Shown here piece after piece: positions 11,901-22,400 of a stretch of 64,000 bases of DNA. Made by a program: the position numbers and the translations under genes. Positions within the stretch are counted from its first letter, which is position 1; every line of letters starts with the position of its first letter. A model generated the notes under the pieces. That model was not told where the DNA came from, did not search any database, and saw nothing but the letters and a program-made list of their open reading frames with translations. Source of the stretch: Bactrocera neohumeralis (taxonomy: Eukaryota; Arthropoda; Insecta; Diptera; Tephritidae). The DNA lies in NCBI RefSeq assembly GCF_024586455.1, contig NC_065919.1:16734017-16798016 (forward strand), written 5' to 3'.

Positions 11901-14900
11901 GCAATGATCGTCCGCCAGAGGGTACACAGAAGGGTGACGTTTATTCGTTTGGCATAATTGTACACGAAATCACTACGAGACAGGGTCCATTTTACCTAGG
12001 CAAGACTGAAATAGAAAAATCACCAAAAGGTAAGTTTGAAAAGATACCTAACTTCCATACACCAAGCGACGGATTATTATTTTCCGAAAGATTACATAAG
12101 TAATTTTTAGCAAATCTGTACTGTGTCGGGAAACCGTTGCAAGAATAAAAAAATACTTTGACTTTTTTGACACATAAAAGCTTGCATCAATTACTTTGAG
12201 ATATATGAAATTATTGTCAGAATATCTTTCCTATATACATCGGTAGGAAGGAGTGCTGTCACCATGGGTTCAATTAGCACTAGATGCGCCATATTGCACT
12301 ATCGCAGTACCTTATAATCTTACTATTCCTGCTATCCGCTATGATTTTTGTGGACAACTATTCAAGGTTTGGTGCCTGATGGGCTCCTAATATTTTGTAT
12401 CGGGTTTGCGGTTTGTGATAGGTCCTTGGTTCTATTCTTGTCATATTTGTGCCATATCTGCTTTGATATCTTGCAGCTTGTTGTTGTGTTCCATCTACTC
12501 TGAGCAGTTTGTTCATTGATCGTTCATAGAGGGCATGGTATTGGCTCCACCTCGGCTTCGTCTAAAGAGACCCCTAGCTTTGCCAACTCGTCTGCTTTTT
12601 CGTTGACGAAAATGTAACTGTCACTGGGAACGCAAATGACAAGTAAAATTTTTCCTGCCAGTGAGTTTAAAAACTACCTGCATTTGTTGACTACGTTGGA
12701 ATCAATCAGTGATTTCGCCAAGCAATGCTTCCTGGCTCGATACTTTCTGTATTCTTCTGTAGTTATTCAAGCAAACTTAACAGACCTTCTCTATATATAG
12801 CACTTCGACTAAGAGGTCCTTCCTGAGTTTGGTAAAGATGTCGAGATCAATGGAGTATAACCCCGCACCTACACCGCAGCCCATTTTGGGCCCGTCGGTA
12901 CAGATAGAGTTAATAGCACTGTACCTCTTCTTCATTCATTGAAATCTATCCTAGAGAGGCTATAGTTGATTTAGTTATATTTAGCTGATTCAGGATGGCG
13001 CAGCGCGGCCCATAGGGTAACCTTCGCCGAGCTCTTCTGATAATTTTACCGATTGCAGAAGAAAACATCCCTGATACAATCAACCTGCTATTACTTTCAC
13101 TTATCTGCTTGCATGCTTCCTCTAGCCAGTTTTAGTAGGAACACCACTTTGACTCTTTTCCAGTTTCTCTGTATGTAGGGAAGTTGGATGCTGTTCTTAT
13201 ATAACTTTTCTAGCCTTGGAACCATGAGACTGCGGCATCATTATAGGAATAATCCCATCCGTGTCCGCCATTTTAAATGGCAAGAAACAATTAACTTCTT
13301 CTTACTTACTATGCGGCCGGAGCTGTCTCTCTTACTTTTCACTTTTTTTAGATTTACCGCTAGATTAAACCACGTCGTTAAATCTAAAAAATGAAATACT
13401 TAATGTTCAAAATTAATAATTAATAATATTTATTTTAATCGAAATCGTATTTTCCTCTGTCTTCTGAAATACATTTTTCATTTTCGTGGATTCAGACTTT
13501 ACGTTCCAGAGTTATATTTTCTGATTCCGTTTTCAACAGTTTTCGTTCCACCGTCCGTTGCATGATCGTTTCTAAATGATCGACTTCGTCACCGGTTTTT
13601 TGTAGTTGCCAAAGCAAATAACCGCGTTCAATGAGTGTTGCTTTCGTTTTGCTCGGCGGTGTATTGTTTGTCTGGGGTATAAATTTACCTTTAAAGTGTT
13701 TAATTATACACGTCAGCACAGACATATGCAAATGCTTACCTTCTAGCGAGCATCGTCGAGGACTGGACTGCTCCATCTGCTCAAATGAACCTCTTACCGA
13801 CTCATTCGACTCTTTTTCTTGCGTTTGACATACCTCCCAGTCTTCCATCAGTTTACTCTTCACAGACAATACCGGATTGTCTGCACTTAAGTCGTAGGAA
13901 TCTTTACGGGAAGCACCACTCTCGAGACGTTGCTCATTAGGCGTCAGTTGTAAATTAGCATTTGTTCCTGGTTTCTGCTCAACTTTTGTTGTAGTTTGCA
14001 GTTGTTGTGTAGTTTTCAGCATTGGATTGTCATCGAGAAACATATAGTCTGTTGGTGGTTGAGACAAATGCGGCTGGTAGAATGTGTATTGAAGTTTTGC
14101 CGTTGAAAATTTCGAATTTTGAGTATTGGTTTTATTTTCCACTTTTGCTTTTCCATTTAAATCATTTGATGCCGTTAGCTGTTGCTTTGACATTATCGAA
14201 TTTGGTATCCGTATAGTTTGCGTTAAACCGAAAAGTTATGGGTTTTTGGCGAAACTACTTCGTTGTTTATATTTCGAAACTCAAAATTTTTATTAAACAA
14301 TTAGTTTATTGCATTTTAAATTGACGAAAAAGAATTCCAAACATATTGACAATAAAAAATTGCACCACAAAAATCTATAATATTGTATGAATCGATACAT
14401 TCAAATATGTCAACAAAAGATTGATAAGCATAGTGTTCGGTTAGTGTTGGAAAAAATTAAGTTTTCTGTTCAAAACGAGGAGAATAATCGTTCAGGACAA
14501 TTTCTATTCGCAGCAAAATCGATCTATTTCTAAAGCAGATGGTTACTGGTGATAAAAAGTGGTTCACTTACGACAAGTGAAAACGGTGGTGATCGAAGCG
14601 GGTGAGCATGCGCAAACGGTGGCCCTGCCAAGATTGATATTAAGGAGGTGTTTTCCGCGTGTTTAGTGGCATTGACAGAGAATCATCTACTATTAACTAC
14701 TCCCTAAAAGCCAAACTCTTGCTACTTATTTGTACTGTCAGCAAGTGAATCGTCTGAAGGAAGCAATAACCGAGAAGCGGCCAGTTTTGGTCAATAGGAG
14801 AGGAATTGTGTGCCATCAGGGCATCGTTGTGACTCGCCAGAAGCTCCGAAAGCTAGGTTAGGATGTTCTTATGTATCTACCGTATACTTTGGATGTGGCA

Positions 14901-17900
14901 TCAAGTGATTGCTGCCATGAACTTTTTAAATGATTTTGCTGATGAAAAATCGGCTTAAAAGAAGCTTGTTAAAAACGACTCTCACAATTTTTTGTTTCTA
15001 TCGGAGTGATAATGTGAAATTACCTTCAACATCTTCTTCTTTACTGTCATAGACCCCGCTTACGTACGCCAGTCGTTTCTTCTTTTCACAATTTGGCGCC
15101 AATTCGAGATACCAAGTGCAGCCAGGTCCTTCTACACCTGATCTCTTCAACGGAGTGGAGGGCGTCCACTTCCTCTGCTTCCCCCGGCGGGTACTGCGTC
15201 GAATTCTTTCAGAGCTGGAGTGTTTTCACACATTCGGACACCATAACCTAGCCAGCGTAGCCGTTGTCCTTTAATTCGCTGAACTATGTCGTATATATCA
15301 TACAGCTTATCGTTCCATCGAATGCGGTATTCGCTGCCAATGCGCAAAGCACCATAAATCTTCCGTAGAACCTTTCTCTTGAAAACTCGTAACGTCAACT
15401 CATCAGATGTTGCTATCGTCCACGCCTCTGCACCATATATATAATTACCTACTCAGTCCGAAGTAGCACTTGTTGGCAAAAGTTATTCCGCGTTGGATTT
15501 CGAGGCTGGCATTGTCGTTGCTGTTAATAGTGGTTCCAAGATAGACGAAATTATCTACGACTTCGAAGTTATGACCACTTGATTCGCTTCCTTATCTTGA
15601 GCCAAATGTAGAAGAATCGTTTCTGGCCACTCCCAAGTGAACGGTAATCAGAGAACTTTCCTTCATCCTCGAGGCATCACACCAAGGGAAAAAAAAGAAC
15701 AGCGCTTGTTCGTGAGAAACACTAATCCTTTTATTTTAATTTTACAACAACTACAACCCAAATTCCCCATTAAATAATTGTAATACATCTTTTCTTCTAA
15801 ATGAGCCAGCAATTTTTCAGGTGTTGTTTCGATATTGGTTTCAGTAAACTTTAAATACTTGCTTTTTTGGGCTAGATACGCGTTTCATTCGCTGCTTTTA
15901 GCCTTTCCATTTCGCTAACCAAGAGCGTAGTCGGTGACACCAAAGTGAGCATTGGCCTGAGCAACTTTGTGCGGCTTGCTTTTTCAATTTACGCAGCTCG
16001 GCACGTTTTTGACGTCGACGGTAGACCTCGTGACGACGTTCAAGCTCAGACAACCAAGCAATACGTGATTCCTCCCAACATTGTAGTTTATAATTTAGTC
16101 CACGAGCACCACCAAAAATAATGTCCTCATCCGATGACTTCTTAACGAATTGTGCTGAGGTTCAAGAGTTCGCATAAGTAAATGGATAAAATATGTAGAT
16201 AAGTTTAACCGAACGTACCATCATCGAAAAATGTAATGAACCGCAAAGGTTTTTCTTCGCCAATCTCAAAAGTTGCGCGTGTTTTTCGTCGTTTTTGCTT
16301 GAATCTCGCATAAAGCAGCAGTGAATCTATATGCCTTAGCGCCGGTTGATGCGAGTAATCCTCGAAATTATTTGTGGGCAACACTTCAAATACTGGCACC
16401 GATTTATAGTAATCGGGTTCGTGTGAATCGAGGGATATAGCCAGCCGAGCTAACAACGAAATTAAATTCTCGCTGAGTTAATGTAGTTATGTGTAGCTGC
16501 TTTAAGCGTACTTACAATTGTCAGAGGAAAACACTGGTTCAAGTGGTGGTTCTACTATATTTTCTGCCTCATAACGGTAACACGGGTTATAAAACAAACA
16601 TGATTCTTTTCTCTCCAAATGATTTTCATTATCGCAAACTAAACTATCGGCTATGCTCTGCGGTGCAGTTTTATACGCTTCCGATAAAGTAGCCGCATCG
16701 TCGGTTTCTCGCATCGTACTCTGCTCTACTCCGAGCTCATTGTTTGGTTCTATGTAATATTGTGAGGAATGCGGTACTAAGAATCCTTTACGGCGACATG
16801 TCGAGCAAACACTCTCCGCGGACGTGTCCTCAGTCGATGCAAAAGCCTCTCTCGTCTTCCACGCCGCTTTAGCAATTTCATTATATCTGCATTCCTCCTC
16901 GCCACTGATCAAACGTAAATTTTGTACATTTGAAGGATACTCTGGCAGATTGTATGGCGTATGCTCTAGGGCACATTGACAGGTGGGCAAAACCGAAGTG
17001 ATGGAATGCCATGAGCTTTGCGGCATGTAAGCTATTTGATCTAAACGGCTTAATGGATCGCGTACATAGCTCAACGGACTGTCGTATAGTAGTGCTGGCT
17101 TCAGCGGATACTGTTCATATAGAAATTGTGGTCTTTCATGTTTCAGTTTATTAAAATCCATACGATCGGCTTGTGTTGATAGCTCTGTTGCTTGTGGCGT
17201 GTATATCGAGCCCGTCGGCACTTCAAACTCTTTTGTGTTAGGATTTAGTGTACAAATATTTAACACTCTGGGTTTTGGTATCACTACAAATCTCTGAACC
17301 ACTTGAGACTGCGTTCTTTGCGCCAGCAGCGATGTGCTACTTGCAGCTGTGGTACAGTTATCTTCATCGTTTTTATTAGTAAGCGTAATCTTACTCGCAC
17401 GATCATTAGTGGTTAGTTGGGATTTGTTGTCGTCTATATTGCAGGAAGTGCTACTCTTTTCCAATTTACATTTTAACATGTCATCTATAAATTCTCGCAA
17501 CTTTTTTGCTTAATGCTTTTAAACAATAAACGAGTATTAGGCGTTTATAGAATTGAGCTTGTAGTGTTTGCGACGCTTTCAATTGTTGTATATTTTTCAG
17601 AGACGATATAACATTTTCTTTGTATTTATTGCCTTAGTTTGCCGAAGTGATAGTCCTCACGATTTAAAAATAAATTTTAAAATAAATGTAATAAAATATT
17701 TACTTCATTTTTTTCCAATATTTCAAATAAAATATGTCAGAAAAAGTGATAAGGAATGCGTGTACGAATGTAAAAGTTACATTAGGTTCGAAAAATCTAT
17801 ATAATATCTTAACCTCTGGGCAGCGCAGCGGAGTGAACTTCGAATTTTAAAATGTGGAGTCATCATCGTTCTCAAGTTCAAGTTCAATTAAATCCGAAAT

Positions 17901-20900
17901 GGTTCTTTGATTTACTGAGCACAATTTCTTTCGAACCGGCATTATCAAGTTTTTATAAAGGGTGGCTCATTTCGAGGTTCCCTATTTTTTTAAAGAAAAA
18001 TCACAAAAACTTCAAGTTTAATGGTGGATGTTTATTATCATTCGAAAGAACATTCTTTGGCATATATTTTTTGAGGATTATCTCTTTCAAATGTTGGCCG
18101 CGGCAACGTCTCAGATCCATCCATTGAGTCCAATTTTCGATGACTCCGAGCATTTCGACTAGTAACTGGTTAATGACACGCGTGACGTTGAACTCTAAGG
18201 CCTGAATCGAAGCTGGATTGTTTGGTGGCCAATCACCGGCCCGAAACATGAAATCATCTACTTACCGACATGTTCTCTAAGTACATACATTGATTGATGC
18301 GATGCGTAGGAACCGTTGTTTTTTCTGGATGAATTGGTAGCTGTTAAATCTCTTCAGGTTGCTCTTCGCCCCAAAAGCGACAATTTTACTTGTTTACATG
18401 CCCATTGACCCAGAAATGGGACTCATAGTTGAAAAAAGTTTGGCTCGAAAACTTCGGATCTTCGCTTGGGAAGGTCGAGCTGCTTCAGGTCTTGTACAAT
18501 CTATATTTTGTACGCCTTTAATTAAAGAACTCGACGTAAAATGCGCCAAGTCGTTCTATATGTTAGTCCATGTTGTTTCGAACGGCGCCGTATTGACTCC
18601 CCACGGTCTTCGCGATCTTCGTGTACACTCTCAGCTGCCATATTTTCATCACTGCCTGCAGGATGTGATCTATTCGGTCGAATATAATCCAATAAGGAAT
18701 GCCGGGTTCCAATATGGATGATGGTGTTGTGAATAGTATGGTGCGAAGCACGCGTCACGCATGGAATCGAATGGCGAAGCGCTACGTATACACATTAGTC
18801 AAAATACCAAATTAGCATTAGAATAGTATGGTACGAACACATTCGGTACAGAACGGGAATTTCCGTAATAAAGTTGAACGATTTGTAAACGTTGTTCAGG
18901 CTTTAGTCTTTCTATGAAGAAATGCCAAACAATACTGAATTTCTATAAGTTTTTATACCTAAAAATAATACTGATTTCAGGTTTCCTGAAGAACTAATGC
19001 ATTTGAAGTTATTACTATAGTTGGAAGCCAGACAATTTTGTTTTAACAAATGGTGATGTACATATCAATTGCGCTTCTAATCGTTAATCCATTGAGATTC
19101 GAACCTTACCTACCTTTAACCAATATGAAATAAATACAGACAATATTTTTTGCCTTCTCTGGTTTTGTGCGTTTTATTATTGTCGCACGACCTATTCACC
19201 CAAACTAGATCACAAAAGATCTTGTGAGCTCTTCACACTCAGGAAGGTTAGCCTTTCCCTAGGGGCTCTAACTCAACTGCAACTTGTAGAAGCTATTTGA
19301 ACTACTTCTACTTCTTGATACAGAGTCCAATAAGATTTGTATTAGCTTCAAGCCGCTTTGTCGACTTATAAGATCTGATCTGATCAGAAGCAGCCATTGA
19401 ACCCTAATTTTCTTGAAATAATATTCTTTTCATTTTTTCAGAAATTATTCAACTAGTCAAAGCTTATCCGGAACATATATCTTCGCCATTTCGCCCGTAT
19501 ATCGATGAGCATGATGGATACCTTGATATTAACAACCTCATGATCAAGTGCTGGGCTGAGGATCCGCTTGAACGTCCCGACTTCAATGCACTCAAATCAA
19601 ACATACGTCGAATCAATAAGTATACACACACTTAAAGCATATGTTGAAGATTTTAATTATAAAAATATAAAAATTTTATTCACACAGAGACAACGAGACC
19701 GGAAACATTGTGGACAACCTGCTTAAACGCATGGAACTGTATGCCAATAATCTGGAGGAGCTTGTCGAAGAGCGTACACAAGACTACATTGAGGAGAAGA
19801 AGAAATGCGAAAAGCTCCTGTATCAGCTACTACCGCAGAGCGTTGCAGCGCAGCTTATCAGCGGGCAACCGGTGGTTGCCGAAACATTCGATCAGGTCAC
19901 CATCTACTTCAGTGATATTGTCGGTTTCACCGCCATCTCAGCCGAGAGCACACCCATGCAGGTGGTGCAATTTCTCAACGATCTCTACACTTGTTTCGAT
20001 TCCATAGTCGAGAATTTCGATGTCTACAAAGTGGAAACGATAGGTGATGCATATATGGTTGTCTCCGGCTTGCCCATACGTAATGGTAATCAGCATGCGC
20101 GTGAAATTGCACGTTTAGCACTGGCTCTACTTGGCGCCGTACATAAATTTAGAATACACCATCGACCGCAAGATCAACTAAAGCTACGTATTGGCTTGCA
20201 CACGGGCGCTTGTGTGGCTGGCGTTGTGGGTCTAAAGATGCCGCGCTATTGTCTCTTCGGCGATACGGTGAATACGGCGTCACGCATGGAATCGAATGGC
20301 GAAGCGCTACGTATACACATTAGTCAAAATACCAAATTGGCATTAGATGAATTCGGCACATTCATAACCACACAACGGGGTTATGTACCCATGAAGGGTA
20401 AAGGCGAAATGCTCACATATTGGCTCGAGGGTGAAGTACCAAAACCGGAGTCACCTTCAGTGTCGGCACAACAGTTGCTGCACGGGCGGCGTTCCTCACT
20501 CAAACATCCGCCGCAACGTTACAGTGTTATGTTGCAAAAGCAACATTCCGAGATCTCAGAGGGTGAGCAGTTAACGCCAGCGACAATAGTTGAACACAGT
20601 AGCATACCGAAAACGCCGACTTTGCGTGTGAAGCGCAAAATCTCGTCATCATCACCAAAATTGAATGGCAACGAATTTAAACCCGAGGACTTCAATTACT
20701 ATCTGGATAATGTCAAACAACAACAAGACAACGAGCACATAGTGACTATGGGTAAGCTAACAAATGGGCTCAACGGCGACATTTACAGCAGTCGGTCGCT
20801 GCGTGAGCCACGTAAAGATGCCAACAACGAGTTGGCCAATCTACGTTTACCGCTATCTGGTGCACTAAAAAATCACAATAACAATTTAGCGAATAACCAC

Positions 20901-21569
20901 CGTAACAGCTTTACACATCTATTGCAATCAAACTCGAATTCCAATCTAAGCGGCATTCTACATCCGACAACACCGGCATTGGCACGCGTACGCCCGAGGC
21001 CATCACCAAGCATTTCCCCATTGGTATCAAGTGAACGTGCCGATAATGATCATGTGATCAATAGTCAACGCATCAAATTCCAAGTAGGCATTAAAGTTGA
21101 CGAACCACAAGATAGCAGTATAAATGGCAGATCTGAGCCAAATACTTCAGCACAACTTTTACCTCGGCGCCCATCACTTGATGAATCATATAGTGAATCA
21201 AATATTTATAAGCCTGATGGTGTTGATGATGACGAAGACGACATTGATTTGCCATTAAATCACCAGTTGAATAGTAGTAAAGCACGCTTGTTGGAAGGCG
21301 AAAATCTAAATAGCGTGGTATTTACCAAAAATGGTTGTGATAGCGTATGTAAAAGCAACAATAATAGCTATAATAACATTGTAAAGGCAAATAATGCAAA
21401 GAATTTGCATCTTATTAGCAAAGCTGTGCCGCCAATAGATAATCACGTGGGCGCAGGTACTGCAGACGCAGCAAATACGGGTGCCAGTGTAGTGGGTAGT
21501 GCTGTAACTGTGGCCACACCTACTGCAGGGAGTGTAGCGCAACCGTTATTGGGAAAAATAAATTCATAA
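5966..21569 (+). CDS. Receptor guanylyl cyclase, natriuretic-peptide-receptor-like (5'-partial, 7 exons)
   Basis: Single-pass receptor making cGMP from GTP. Exons read: 5966-6080, 9664-9808, 9873-10299, 10370-11095, 11865-12029, 19442-19619 and 19688-21569; all junctions are GT/AG and phases agree (about 1211 codons). The first three exons give the membrane-proximal ligand-binding domain (RMWGRSFKGITGNVTIDNNG). Exon 4 starts with a transmembrane segment (about 10380-10440) followed by a kinase-homology domain. Its loop reads HGNLKSSN, without the catalytic Asp, so it is a pseudokinase; DFG is present. The last exon has a dimerisation coiled coil, then the cyclase domain with IYFSDIVGFT, VETIGDAYMV and PRYCLFGDTVNT. 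The Glu and Cys of the last two motifs mark GTP rather than ATP specificity. A tail of about 370 residues, rich in Asn and Ser, follows. The kinase-like domain resembles NPR-A/B (Drosophila CG31183 type) far more than Gyc76C. Earlier extracellular exons were not found. Confidence 0.93.
6370..6710 (-). mobile_element. Mariner transposase fragment, C-terminal
   Basis: An open minus-strand frame gives HPAYSPNLAHSDYFLFSDFK and later KSCYKNSIEKLEGRYNQC, the C-terminal quarter of a mariner transposase. The catalytic third Asp (HSD) is retained. The 5' two thirds are missing. Confidence 0.7.
6715..7600. repeat. AT-rich tandem array with ATCGAT words
   Basis: About five diverged units of roughly 170-240 bp, each containing tttataatcgataattttta, a tttcatttgttattttaatg block and a taatcgattatttatcgtaa block. 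Similar starts lie near 6726, 6960, 7132, 7318 and 7533. It sits in a cyclase intron. The recurrent ATCGAT palindrome resembles DREF sites but may only reflect repeat sequence. Confidence 0.7.
7601..8470. other. No gene seen
   Basis: Part of the cyclase intron between exons 6080 and 9664. AT-rich, no frame with recognisable protein similarity. Confidence 0.4.
8482..8990 (-). mobile_element. Non-LTR retrotransposon fragment
   Basis: The minus strand gives KTKLYKSLIIPVLLYGAEA, then the GRFMALCALAA segment and EGEDQVEKDLASLGISNWRK, the C-terminal end of an endonuclease/reverse-transcriptase element with an internal deletion. The adjoining 8771-8990 stretch is also a translatable-looking repeat remnant. 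Confidence 0.6.
9010..9545 (+). mobile_element. Mariner transposase remnant
   Basis: Plus-strand frames read EKIIFSDEAYFHLSGATNKQ-like sequence at about 9055-9110, then DNIWFQQDKCHTARATSELL and IISRNCDIEWPPRSWDLT, the catalytic core of a mariner. Stops and shifts interrupt it. It ends about 120 bp before the cyclase exon at 9664. Confidence 0.65.
11140..11520 (+). repeat. Repeat A copy in cyclase intron
   Basis: Shares ataatagtggtccgatctgaa-like, gagcagctgtttggggagaa-like and ctcgaaaactgaggga words with the other copies. Lacks the extreme 3' tail. Confidence 0.5.
12240..13170 (-). mobile_element. Non-LTR retrotransposon fragment with RNase H remnant
   Basis: The minus strand at about 12540-12620 reads VNEKADELAKLGVSLDEAEV, the end of an RNase H domain as found in I- and R1-type elements. 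Flanking sequence translates in broken frames on the same strand. Inserted in the large cyclase intron. Confidence 0.5.
13492..14193 (-). CDS. Unrecognised gene nested in the cyclase intron (233 aa unspliced, 216 aa spliced)
   Basis: Open frame from ATG at 14193 to a stop at 13492, antisense inside the 7.4 kb cyclase intron. No family was recognised. The protein is polar, rich in Gln, Ser, Lys and Asn, and probably disordered in its first 150 residues. The C-terminal part (ERGYLLWQLQKTGDEVDHLE) looks helical. A 51 nt segment, 13689-13739, begins GTAAGC and ends TTTAAAG/G in the sense direction and is a multiple of three, so both the spliced and the unspliced form stay in frame. An AATAAA (TTTATT on +, 13429-13434) lies about 60 nt past the stop. 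Codon use and the lack of TE homology argue for a real gene. Function unknown; a narrowly expressed fly gene would be a reasonable guess. Confidence 0.6.
   Translation of the reverse strand: MSKQQLTASNDLNGKAKVENKTNTQNSKFSTAKLQYTFYQPHLSQPPTDYMFLDDNPMLKTTQQLQTTTKVEQKPGTNANLQLTPNEQRLESGASRKDSYDLSADNPVLSVKSKLMEDWEVCQTQEKESNESVRGSFEQMEQSSPRRCSLEGKHLHMSVLTCIIKHFKGKFIPQTNNTPPSKTKATLIERGYLLWQLQKTGDEVDHLETIMQRTVERKLLKTESENITLERKV
14440..14970 (+). mobile_element. Mariner remnant (another lineage)
   Basis: Plus-strand translation gives MVTGDKKWFTYDK, then a Trp-rich stretch and later pieces, matching the TGDEKW catalytic block of mariner. It is broken by several stops. Confidence 0.6.
15050..15630 (-). 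mobile_element. Non-LTR retrotransposon fragment
   Basis: A minus-strand open frame gives TLRVFKRKVLRKIYGALRIG and KGQRLRWLGYGVRM, ending FDAVPAGGSRGSGRPPLR, the C-terminal tail of an endonuclease/reverse-transcriptase element. It ends within 270 bp of the stop codon of the nested gene at 15898. Confidence 0.7.
15898..17479 (-). CDS. Unrecognised 3-exon gene nested in the cyclase intron (about 483 aa)
   Basis: Exons in sense order: 17479-16516, 16449-16219 and 16154-15898. Junctions are GTAAGT/TTGTTAG and GTACGT/CCTCAG, and the total of 1452 nt is in frame. The ATG at 17479 is the first in-frame Met after a stop just upstream; an extra 5' exon cannot be excluded because the frame stays open to about 17505. 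No family was recognised. The N-terminal two thirds are Ser/Thr/Glu-rich with scattered Tyr and Pro. A CSTCRRKG motif sits near the end of exon 1. The last exon is strongly basic and helical (ERRHEVYRRRQKRAELRK), possibly a coiled coil or nucleic-acid-contacting helix. An AATAAA on this strand lies at 15730-15735. It is on the same strand as, and upstream of, the other nested gene at 13492-14193. Confidence 0.65.
17955..18850 (-). mobile_element. Mariner remnant carrying a captured cyclase exon fragment
   Basis: Minus-strand pieces ENWTQWMDLRRCRGQHLKEI and ESVHEDREDRGESIRRRS mark the C- and N-terminal parts of a mariner transposase. The terminal word ttcgaggttccctat near 17967 matches the copy at 1126. 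Inside its right part, 18752-18822 is a copy of cyclase exon 20277-20347. Confidence 0.65.
18752..18822 (+). pseudogene. 71 bp duplicate of the cyclase catalytic exon
   Basis: 18752-18822 matches 20277-20347 in the same orientation with one difference (18814 A for G). It corresponds to the stretch coding for SRMESNGEALRIHISQ and neighbours. It has no splice sites of its own and is flanked by two near-identical 20 bp words (gaatagtatggtgcgaa at 18731 and gaatagtatggtacgaa at 18821). It is nonfunctional. Confidence 0.9.
18851..19441. other. No gene seen (end of large cyclase intron)
   Basis: AT-rich intron sequence ending in the cattttttcag acceptor at 19441. Confidence 0.5.
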
Positions 21570-21937
21570 TTTGGTCTAAATCATTTTTTCAGCAACGAAT
21601 TTCACAACTGCAGAGCAAACATGCAATTGTATTGCAACTCATGTTCACTAAGTGGACGCCTACATGTACATATGTATGTATAATTATTGCACGAAACACA
21701 ACAATGGTGCAGGAAGCACTTTGAAACTGATTTCAGGTTTATAAGTAAGTGGAAATGTGATCACAAGTTTCTCAAGTATAAATGAAATTTAAACTCTTGT
21801 TTGTATTAAAATGCTTGAATATATGTAACTTTGCTGAGTCCCGAAGCAATTTAAAATATTTGCACAAGTAAACTAATATTACAGAAATTCTTGTACTCAG
21901 TGCTATTACAAACAAAAAAACTAAATATTCACTCGGA

Positions 21938-22400
21938 AATAAAAACTAGTTTTAAAAAATAGTTTAACATTTATTAGGTTTTCAAATTACTGTTGTACAG
22001 TGTTATGTAATATGCCAACAGCATAGTACGACAAATGTAGCAAAAATAATATATTGAAAATGTTAGATTTTAAACACAAACATAATTTCATCACGTCCTT
22101 AAATCGACCATCACAAATAGCAAATAAGTTAAATTCTTTGTTTATATACTAAACTTTACAGTATATAAGAAATGTAGTGTATGTTTTAAAATCATCTTTA
22201 TCCAGTGGCTGTTCTCAAAAACTTTTAACAAATAATTGTAGTAATATCTTGAAAATATATTTACATTTTAAGTTGTATTTATTTTTTTACTTAATTATTG
22301 TCTAGTATATTTAGAAAAACATATTTATATATATATGTATATGATACGTATCTATAAATATATTTTAAATATTGTAAGAAAGTGTAGTTGAAAAAATAAA
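21938..22400 (+). promoter_or_regulatory. Polyadenylation signals of the cyclase gene
   Basis: AATAAA occurs at 21938-21943 and 22395-22400, about 370 and 830 nt after the cyclase stop codon at 21569. The intervening sequence is AT-rich without open frames, as expected of a fly 3' UTR. Which one is used cannot be read from sequence. Confidence 0.45.

Noticed and set aside
19708..20007. Alternative frame open reading over the cyclase exon
   Set aside because: Shadow of the real frame, with no codon or motif support.
5966..21569. Calling the cyclase Gyc76C
   Set aside because: The kinase-like segment (LVKFYGACLDPP, HGNLKSSNCVVDSRFVLKIT) and the membrane-proximal ectodomain fit the NPR-A/B group much better. 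The tail also differs from what I recall of Gyc76C.
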